Shown here: positions 1-7,600 of the stretch, in pieces
Numbering within the stretch: the first letter of the stretch is position 1
Layout of the letters: the number at the start of each line of letters is the position of its first letter
Assembly (NCBI RefSeq): GCF_000611645.1
Contig: NW_014011925.1
Span: 1 to 12,358 of the forward strand
Direction: 5' to 3'
DNA: 12,358 nt
DNA from: Monoraphidium neglectum
Taxonomy: Eukaryota; Chlorophyta; Chlorophyceae; Sphaeropleales; Selenastraceae
The notes under the pieces: generated by a model
The model's database searches: none
The model's input: only the letters and a program-made list of their open reading frames with translations
What the model was told of the DNA's origin: nothing
Position numbers and translations under genes: made by a program

Positions 1-168
1 GGGCCCGCCTTAGGCACAATCAAGAAGAGCCGCTGCCTTCCAAACGATGCCAGATGGCTGGAAGCCACCTTTGTATGCGGGTGAAGCAGCAACCCACTGC
101 AGCAAGCATCACATTGCACCCCGACCTACGCACCCCAGACCTGTCTTTAACAACAAACAGGCCCTCAC
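1..168 (-). other. Intron of the PP2C gene running off the left edge
   Basis: The donor GGCG|GTGAGG at 168-163 opens an intron whose acceptor is not visible. I searched all three minus frames of 1-168 for the expected metal-binding DDITVVV segment that should complete the phosphatase and found none. The rest of the gene is therefore presumed to lie beyond position 1. Confidence 0.6.
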
Positions 169-1161
169 CGCCCAGGAAGACGTATCCGGCCTGGATGGCG
201 GAGTAGCTGAAAGGAGAGTGGTACTTGGGGTCTGTGGCACGCATGCGCGCATACCTGGGTGTGTGTGTGTGTGTGTGTTTAAGGAGGAGGGGTGAGAGGG
301 AGGAGAGGGGCCACGAACAGTCACAGAACAGGGTGGCTTGCAACACGCAGCTGCCCCGCGCCGGCCGGTGCATGGTCACCCCGCACACTTGACGACAGCC
401 AGCAATGCCGGCGCGGGCGAGCCCGGCTGCCCTACCCCGTGCGTGCATGGCGCACCTGCACAGCGCATGCGCCGCCGCCTCGGGCCCGTCGCCCTGCACC
501 CGGCAGCGCGCCACGATCGTCGCCGCCTCCTCCGCAAACACGTTGTCCCACAGCCCATCAGTCCCAGTGATAACGATGTCGCCCGGCTGCACGGTCAGCT
601 CGAAACGCATCGCGCTCTGCGGGTGGTCGCTCGCGCCGCCGTCGGCGGAGCCGAGTTGGTACGGGAAGTTGAAGTTGTGCTGCTGCTGCGGCGACTGGAA
701 CGCCGCGCCACCGTCGCGGACGAGGACAAAGCCGCTGTCTCCGAGGTTGGAGGCGCAGAGGGTGGAGCCGTTGAGGGACAGGATGCAGACCGTGGACGAC
801 CCCTGCACGTTGGTGCGGTAGTAGGCGCGCTCCAGGACCGTCTGCGGCGACAGCGCCGCGTCGCCGCCGAGCAGCGCCTCGGCCTCCTCCTTCGCGTGCA
901 CCATGAACAGCCGAGCGTACGCGCCCGCGTCGACGCCGATCTCCGCCCAGCCGCCGACGCCGTCGGCGACGCCGACGGAGAGCGGGGGCTCGGCGATGAA
1001 GAAGGCGTCTTCGCCGCCGCGGTGCGCCTTCTCGGGGTGCGGCAGCATAGAGGCGCCGGACGTCATGAGCACGGGCGGCGCGGCCGCGGGGCCGCGCGGC
1101 TTGGCCGGCGGGTCGCCCGCTGCTGGGTCGTCGAGCGCAGGGGCCGAGGAGAGGGAGTCAC

Positions 1162-1194
<33 letters not shown>

Positions 1195-1807
1195 GGCTGC
1201 CGGTGCTGCTGTCGTCTGAGGCGGCAGCAACGTCTCGTTCACTGGTGCTGCTGCTGCTGATGCTGCTGATGTCATCGTCAGCCACTGCCGCCGCTGCAGC
1301 ACCACTACTGGTGCCACTGCTAGCACCATTGCTGGCCGGGACACCAGCAGACAACCAGCTGCCCTCCAGTTCCTGTGCCGCCTGCGCCTCTCGTGCGATC
1401 GCTGCCGTCACTGTTGCCGCTGTGGGGCCGCCGCTGCTGCTGTCAAAGCCGCTGCCGCCGCCCTCTGATGCCTGCAGCTCGTTTCTGAAAGTGCCCTCAT
1501 CCAGCTGCGCCGCCGCCACCGCCTCCTCTGACGCCATCGCATGCACGCGCCGGTGTGCAGGGCGCGCCATCAGCATGGCCGGCGTGCGAAGCGCAAAAAG
1601 CGAGAGCACTGCCGCGCCTGCTCCCAAAGCCTGGCAGCGGGGCTTATGATGGCGCATGATATCCGTGTGCAGCGCGCAGCTGGACGGGGCAGCCGCGGCT
1701 GGCTTGAATATCTTGCCACCATGCCGCGCGGCCCCCAAACGCGAGCCCGAGAGCCCGACACCAGCGGAGAGTGTCGACATGGCTTTTAATAGAGCCACTC
1801 GTAACAT
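169..1807 (-). CDS. PTC7/PP2C-55-type protein phosphatase, 3' end off window
   Basis: Metal-dependent Ser/Thr phosphatase of the PPTC7/plant PP2C-55 branch. Two exons are visible, 1807-456 (450 codons + 2 nt) and 254-169 (28 codons plus split ends). They are joined by a 201-nt intron (donor TGCAG|GTGCGC, acceptor CACCCAG|G), and the join gives the continuous family sequence HALCR-YARMRATDPKYHSPF. Residues ~1-90 are basic and Ala/Ser-rich, resembling a plastid or mitochondrial targeting peptide; ~90-245 are low-complexity, with a Ser run. The catalytic domain starts at ~248: LPHPEK, GGEDAFF (metal Asp ~267), GVADGVGGWAE (~280), NLGDSGFVLVRDG, and GTDGLWDN (~416). Exon 2 ends phase 1 at GTGAGG; the expected KxDDITVVV end, with the last metal Asp, is not found in 1-168, so it lies off-window. 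The start at 1807 is the first ATG in frame; 1780 (GCCATGT) is a good alternative. Yeast Ptc7 is mitochondrial and affects coenzyme Q synthesis, and Arabidopsis PBCP is a related plastid phosphatase; the substrate here is unknown. Confidence 0.9.
259..278. repeat. (GT)10 microsatellite at a 3' splice site
   Basis: Ten perfect GT units. On the transcribed (minus) strand it is (CA)10, ending three bases before the CAG acceptor of PP2C exon 2, in the place where a polypyrimidine tract is normally found. Confidence 0.95.
1164..1193. repeat. (CTG)10 / (AGC)10 trinucleotide repeat, coding for polyserine
   Basis: Ten perfect CTG units on the plus strand. The minus-strand PP2C gene reads them as AGC codons, giving a Ser run at about residues 206-215. 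A second, interrupted CTG/CTGATG stretch at about 1240-1270 encodes more Ser. The repeat is in frame, so length changes would alter only the Ser count. Confidence 0.95.
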
Positions 1808-1899
1808 CCACTGGCAAGGGCCGACCACTGACGACGCCTAGATCGGGTAGGCTGCCACCCGACGACGCAACAGAAGATGCACGTTGGCAGCGCCTTAAG

Positions 1900-1934
1900 G
1901 TACTGTATGTTGCCCCACGTACGGTATGTGGTAC
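1900..1934. promoter_or_regulatory. Cluster of three GTAC motifs upstream of PP2C
   Basis: GTAC occurs at 1900-1903, 1919-1922 and 1931-1934, about 93-127 bp upstream of the phosphatase ATG. GTAC is the core bound by plant and algal SBP-domain factors, including the Chlamydomonas copper regulator CRR1. Function here is inferred from motif density only; no flanking consensus was tested. Confidence 0.25.
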
Positions 1935-2294
1935 AGTGCCCGCGTCGTTTCAAGCAGCCGACAACATCTGCTGTCGACTGGGCGGATGTGGTGCCAAGCG
2001 GCGGTGTGTCGCGAGTGCGTGAGAGCAATGCCGTCCTGTCGCAGCCCCCGGAGAGTGAGCATCGCACCATGTCTTTGACCGCTTACACATGTGCAGATGA
2101 TGCACACTTCAGGTGCTGAGCAAAGCCACCATATGTGTTCATTGGGTCGATACCAAGCGCAAACCCCCCTGGCCGCCAATGGTGAGCACACGGCTCAGGT
2201 GGGGCGCAAAGGGGACGGCAGTGCCCGGGGGTCGAATCAGACAAGTGCTCACAAACTGAAACAATGAGCTTAAGAAGCTGACTGTGGTCCACAC

Positions 2295-2299
2295 TTACA
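2295..2299 (-). terminator. TGTAA polyadenylation signal for the Nudix gene
   Basis: TGTAA on the minus strand (TTACA on plus), 157 nt beyond the proposed Nudix stop at 2456. TGTAA is the standard near-upstream polyadenylation element in chlorophyte algae. A second copy at 2087-2083 is the fallback. Confidence 0.45.
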
Positions 2300-2455
2300 C
2301 AGCAAACCACACCGAAGAAACCGCTTGCCGTCTGCCCTCCTACTCTCTGGGTGGCGTCCATGGGCCCTCCAGGCGCTCTGCCGCCATCAGCAGCTCCCGC
2401 GCCATGCCGCCTGCGCACAGCACCATAGCAGTATTTTTGTTGGTATTGAAACTTG

Positions 2456-3832
2456 TCACAACACTGAACCGTAACCAACGGGTGGCTCGCTGCCCTCGCT
2501 GATGAGCGACCGAACCACAGAGCCTCCCTCGAAGCGCATTGCCGCCAGCGTCCCCAGCGCGCCACTGCACCCTCAGCGGAGCCGCATGTTGCGTCAAATA
2601 TTTGAAGGCGCGGCGCGCGGCGCCCACCGTCATCTTTGACCTCTGGCAGGTCTGCCAGCCGCCTCAGGGCCGCCCTGACGACCTGCTTGTGGTCGAAGGC
2701 CAGCCCCGGCAGGTCGCCCACAGGGAACAGCTTCGCGTCCGCTGCGTCGTCCTGGCAGCCGGCGTGGAAGCGTGGCGGATCCGCGTAAGAACGGGGGGCA
2801 GCAAGGGAGGACGCAAGAGTCTTTTGGGTGGGGCAACAGAGACGCAGCCCTTCACACTCTCACGAGCTGCTTGCAGCCTCCTGGCCCTATAACATCAAGT
2901 GGGACGCCGGTGACTGGGCCTTTCACCAGGCTACCGCGACGGACGCCTCCAGCCGTGCCGAGTGGCAATGACTGGCAAGCACCCCGCGTGCGCTCACCGC
3001 CGCCTGGATGCCCGACCGCGCCTGCGGCGGCACCAGCGCGGCATAGCAGACCGTGACCGTCCAGCCGCGCGGGTCGCGCCCCGGGTCCCCAAACGCACCG
3101 ACCTGCGCGCGAGACGTGCGTGCCAGGTGCACAAGCCAGGGTGTGTGTATGTGTATGTGTGTGTAGGGGGAGAGGCTGAGTAAAGCGTTCGCAGGCCCAG
3201 GTCTGGTTGCCAGCGGCTGCCTTCTGCTACAGGGGGGGCGGGGTGGCATGCCTCTACTCCCAGGGCCATGCCACAGGTTGCACCGCAACCCCTGCTGGTC
3301 TCTGCTCCTACCAGTCAACACTGGCGGCGGCAGTAGCAGTCCCGCCACCGCTACCCTGTGGGTTGTGGCTGCGATTTCACGGCCCACCTGCACCAGCGGC
3401 ACCGACCCCGGGTCCAGCCCAGTCTCCTCCTTCAGCTCGCGCGCTGCTGCGTGCTCCAAGGCCTCGTCCTGTTGGTCAGAGGGGCGTTTGGTGTCACGGT
3501 GATGTCACTGAGTCGTTGCGACACTTTTGGTGTGCCCCACTGGCCAATGATTGGGGGTAGCACAAGTCAAGATGCATGTGGTGTGTACGTCATATGCAAC
3601 ACGGTATTACCCCTGATGTCATGATATGGAAGTTGCAAGGCAGCTGCACCTGGTCGACGAAGCCGCCGGGGAGTGCCCACTGGCCCTTGCAAGGGGGGTT
3701 CTTCCGCTGAATCAGCAACAGTGATGGCGGTTCCGACGAACCCGGCTCCGACTGTACGATGATTGCAGCGTCGACGGTTAGGGAAGGCCGCGGCCACTTG
3801 TAAGTGTGCCCGCCCTCGCCGCCGGTCGCCAT
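2456..3832 (-). CDS. Nudix hydrolase, ADP-ribose pyrophosphatase-like
   Basis: Predicted to hydrolyse a nucleoside diphosphate linked to another moiety (ADP-ribose or similar), using Mg2+ held by the Nudix box. Exons: 3832-3650 (61 codons), 3468-3388 (27), 3102-2998 (35), 2751-2628 (41 + 1 nt), 2571-2456; about 202 aa. The start has an ideal ACCATGG context. Visible: [10 protein letters not shown] (~18-27), [16 protein letters not shown], then a canonical Nudix box at residues 57-79 (G57, E63, R71, E72, E75, E76, G78), then [13 protein letters not shown] and LPGLAFDHK, all typical of the bacterial-type COG1051 group. The box is split by a phase-0 intron after Q61; exon junctions 1-4 are all phase 0 and the joins are secure. 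The last exon is uncertain: I chose the donor GACG|GTGGGC and acceptor CTGAG|G, which end at TGA and leave a normal 3' UTR. Without this intron the frame stays open to a TAA at 2083. No clear targeting peptide; probably cytosolic. Confidence 0.85.
3141..3165. repeat. Imperfect GT repeat in a Nudix intron
   Basis: Interrupted GTGTGTGTATGTGTATGTGT-type tract. On the transcribed strand it is a CA/TA-rich tract about 38 nt upstream of the CGCAG acceptor of Nudix exon 3. Confidence 0.8.
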
Positions 3833-4602
3833 GGTGCGTCGCGGCTGCGCGCCGCTGAGCCAGCGGCTGCGGTGATGATGGGACGTGCAGGCTGCTGTTG
3901 CACTGAGATGCGGTGTATTGAGGGGTCTCGCCTGGAATATGGCACGGGATGGCATGCGGGGTGTTTCTTGTCAAAGCGAGATCCGCGAGTGCGATCCGAG
4001 ATCAGCCCGCGCGATAGACAGGCAGGAGCGTCCAAACGTAAGCGTATATGATCCACACTAGATTTTCTGATCTCAGAGGAAACCTCGAGTAGGCGCACAC
4101 TCCATGCTCGCTCACAAGTACTAAATGATTTCAGGGAGGCTGAGACGACACAGCACAAGCCGCACCGAGTCAAAACACCGCTGACATCACCATGATGAGG
4201 CACACAGACAACATTCAATTGTTGAGCAAAGCTTGGGCCCAGCTTATTGCTTGCATGGTGCTTGGAAGCAGGTCTGAAGACGATGATTACACATACAAGC
4301 TTGGCGGCGTCAACGTTCAAGGCGGCATCTGCCAGCCCCCAGAGCGCTCGCCAGACAGAGCTTTAAACACACAGGCGAGGGCAACACAAACGACAACGTA
4401 CGGCATGAGCCCGTTGATGTGCCAGAGCACGATGTTAAGCTGGGGGTGCATGACCCGAGGGGGCCAGGGTGTGCAGAAGTCGCGGATGCAACAGATGTGA
4501 TGCAGTTGGGGCGGGGATTGCTCCCCTCATCCCCACATCCATGAGACGGAGCTGCTTGAGCAGAAGCGATTTGAGAGCAAGTAAGCGTCCAGGTCCGCCG
4601 CG
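3833..4602. other. Intergenic: NDUFV1 3' UTR and Nudix upstream region
   Basis: 770 bp with no supportable gene. The distal part, read on the minus strand, is the NDUFV1 3' UTR, with TGTAA at 4291-4287. The remaining ~450 bp should hold the Nudix promoter and 5' UTR. No clear TATA box or strong motif stands out. An open minus frame of about 180 codons here has no recognisable domain. Confidence 0.6.
4287..4291 (-). terminator. TGTAA polyadenylation signal of NDUFV1
   Basis: This is the only TGTAA on the minus strand that I see between the NDUFV1 stop (4603) and the Nudix start. It implies a 3' UTR of about 310-340 nt. The motif is the usual chlorophyte polyadenylation element. Confidence 0.55.
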
Positions 4603-7600
4603 TCAAGCCGCTGCGATGCGCTCCTGGTGGGCGAACTTGATGCGGTCCTCCATCTCGGGGCTGTGGCGGATTGGTTGGAGGGACAGAGGAGGGATGTGGG
4701 CGGCCGAATGTGATGCGTGTGTGTGAGCAATGTGTGGTTAGGGTCCAATCACCATCGGGGCCCCTGACGCAGGTGCTGGATCAGGGCAGGGAGCGCGCAA
4801 GCGTAGCACGCCACACCAAGGGCAAGCCCTGCGCCGTAGACCCCAGAGACACGCGCCGCGACCGGGGCTCTGCTCACCGCATGTGGCGGATGAGCCCCTG
4901 CACCGGCCAGGCGGCGGCGTCGCCCAGGGCACAGATGGTGTGGCCCTCGATCTGCTTGGTGATCTCCCACAGCATGTCGATCTCCTCCAGCCGCGCGTCA
5001 CCCTGTTTCAAGGGGCGGGGAGATTGAGGGAGGGAGAGGAGTTCGTGCGTGTGGATGGATTTGACATGAGTACGAGCCAGCAATACTGCACAGCAGGTGA
5101 CAAAGGTGCTCACGGCTTGGCGTGACCTTTGCGCTGATCCTTAGCGCAAGCACAACGTCTGCCACGGGGTCAGAGCCACGGGTCCGCTTGGCCATGCAGC
5201 CAGCAGTAAGGCAAAAAACCCGTTCCTGAAGCGCCCCGCCGCGCCAGGCCGACCGAGCCAGCTTTTCCCACCTTGACCATGCGCGTCATAATGTCGTAGA
5301 GCCACCCCGTGCCCTCGCGGCAGGGGGTGCACTGGCCACAGGACTCGTGCTTGTAGAAGTAGGACAGCCTGCGGCAGCCAAAGGAGAAAGGGCGGGGGTG
5401 GTTTAAGTGCTGGGCCGTGTGGACAACATGCGAGTGAGAGCTGGTGTGCAGCCCGACAGAGCGAACAGGCCTGATGAAGACTGCATGATTGATTTTTACC
5501 TCTGCCAGGTTCTGCAGGTTGCCCGTCCCTCTTCTACTCACCCGTTGTGCCCTGCCAAATGCTCGCTCAGAACCACTTGCAGAACCCAGCCCCCACAACT
5601 CTGGGCATGTTCACGATGACACGCACACAAACACGTACAAACACACAAACAAGCACACACCGCGCGATGGCGTCGATGACGTCGGTGCTCTTGTCCATGA
5701 CGATGACGGCGGCGGTGCCCAGGCCGCTCTGGGCCTCCTTCAGGGCGTCGTAGTCCATCAGCACGGTGTCGCAGATCTGGAGAGGTTTGGGGGGGGGTGG
5801 TTTGGAGGGTTCCAAGGGAGGTGAGGGGTTGGCTTGGCATGACGTGGGTCGAGGGCAGCCTTGGCTGGGAAAGCGCGTACGGTCACACTGAGGCGAGAGC
5901 AGTGAGCGTTCGCAGCGAACAAAACGCGCGATCATCGCAGGCGACAGAGGGGGTTGCCCGCAAGCACAAGGCTTGACCGGCGGGCGGGTCGCGGTGCGCG
6001 GCTGTGGTGGCGTCCTTGGGCGGCGCACCTTCTTGGGCAGGAGGGGCACGCTGGAGCCGCCGGGGATGATGGCCAGCAGGTTGTCCCAGCCGCCACGCAC
6101 GCCGCCTGCGAAGGTGTCACGGGTGGTGGCAGCAGTGGAAAGGTTCAGCACGGGAAGACGGCGAGGACGCGCATCATGGTTGCGGGAGCAAAGGGCGAGG
6201 GGTGACGGGCGATTTGAGACCTGAGTCTAGGACCCTGATGCAGCCATTTGCCACGCACGACTCCCCCGCAGCACAGTGGCCACCTACACACAGGACCAGG
6301 AGGGTGTGTGTGTTGTGTATGGAGCAGCGGCCGCGCAGCATCAGCCTCCTACCGGCGTGGCGCTCGATGAGCTCCTTGAGGGGGATGCTCATCTCCTCCT
6401 CCACGGTGCAGGGCCGGTTGACGTGGCCGCTGATGCAGTAGAGCTTGGTGCCGGCATTGTTCTTGCGGCCGAAGGACGAGAACCACTCGGGGCCGCGCCG
6501 CAGGATGGTGGGGGCCACAGCGATGGTCTCGACGTTGGTCACGGTGGAGGGGCAGCCGTAGAGGCCCACGTTGGCCGGGAACGGCGGCTTGAGGCGGGGC
6601 TTGCCCTGGGGGGGGCCGCAGCAGGGCGCAAGGCGCAGCAGGGCGTGTGAGCGGGGCGGTGAGACGTGGCGAGGCGAAGCTGGAGAGGGGAAGTTGGTGC
6701 AAGGGTACAAGCGAGGGGCGGAAACAGCTCAGCACAGTGTGGCCGCGGTCCAAGAGGACGTCAACATGGCTGCATCAGATGGAGTTGCAGTGGTCAGCGC
6801 TTGTGCCGCGCCCGCAGGACGGCCCACGCTTGGTGCTGCACCGATGCCGCCTGCTGCCGCCTGCTGCCGCACCTGCTTGCCCTCCAGGGACTCGATCAGG
6901 GCGGTCTCCTCGCCGCAGATGTAGGCGCCCGCGCCATAGTGCAGCTGGGAGCGCATCGAGGCAGGGAAGATACTAGGGTTTAGGGCAAGTGAGGGCAACC
7001 ACAGCAACCGGCCTCCGACCCACCCGTCCCAAAAAATATCCCCAGTGATCAACGCCCGGCGCCACGCGGTTTGTACAAAGTTTGTACAAATACTTCGCCG
7101 CTTGCGCTCAGTCTTTGTACAGCCCAGGGGGCTATTTATTTATTTCCGCTCACCATGAGGTCAAAGTCGTAGCCGGTGCCGCAGGCGTTCTTGCCCAGGA
7201 AGCCCGATGCGTAGGCCTCATCGATGGCGCGCTGCACGGACAGGCGCTCGTTCACGAATTCGCCGCGAATGTAGATGTAGCCGGCGCGCGCGCGCATGCC
7301 GACGCCTGGTCAAGGACGGGCGCAGGAGGGGTGTCCGGAGGACAACAGGGGTGAGATGGGGACGCAGGGTAGGGCTGGGTGGAGGAGGTGACATGGTCAG
7401 AGCATTCGGGCCGCCGCGGAGCCGCTGCTCAGCCTCCATGCTGCCCTATCTCTCTAACCCTTGAACCCCATCTTCGCATGTCTCCTGTGCGGATGCATCG
7501 CCGTCCGATTGAGCCACTCTGCGTCCCACCTCAGTCCAGCACAACAGCCCGCCCACGCCCACACATGCACCCACACATACTCATGCCGCCTGTGCAGACA

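Larger units (their letters stand above)
1808..2455. other. Intergenic: Nudix 3' UTR and PP2C upstream region
   Basis: 648 bp with no supportable gene. On the minus strand it should hold the Nudix 3' UTR (TGTAA at 2299-2295, another at 2087-2083) and then the promoter and 5' UTR of the phosphatase. Three GTAC tetranucleotides cluster at 1900-1934. Short open frames on both strands here have no recognisable domain. Confidence 0.6.

Noticed and set aside
338..1219. Plus-strand open frame of 293 codons opposite the PP2C gene
   Set aside because: It is antisense to an exon with clear PP2C motifs; its Arg/Ala/Val-rich content is what GC-rich codons give on the opposite strand, and no domain is visible.
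259..3165. GT repeats as possible transposon ends or CRISPR-like repeats
   Set aside because: They are simple microsatellites without inverted repeats, spacers or target-site duplications.
3778..4320. Minus-strand frame of 180 codons between NDUFV1 and the Nudix gene
   Set aside because: It overlaps Nudix exon 1 in another frame and covers the NDUFV1 3' UTR; no motif supports it.
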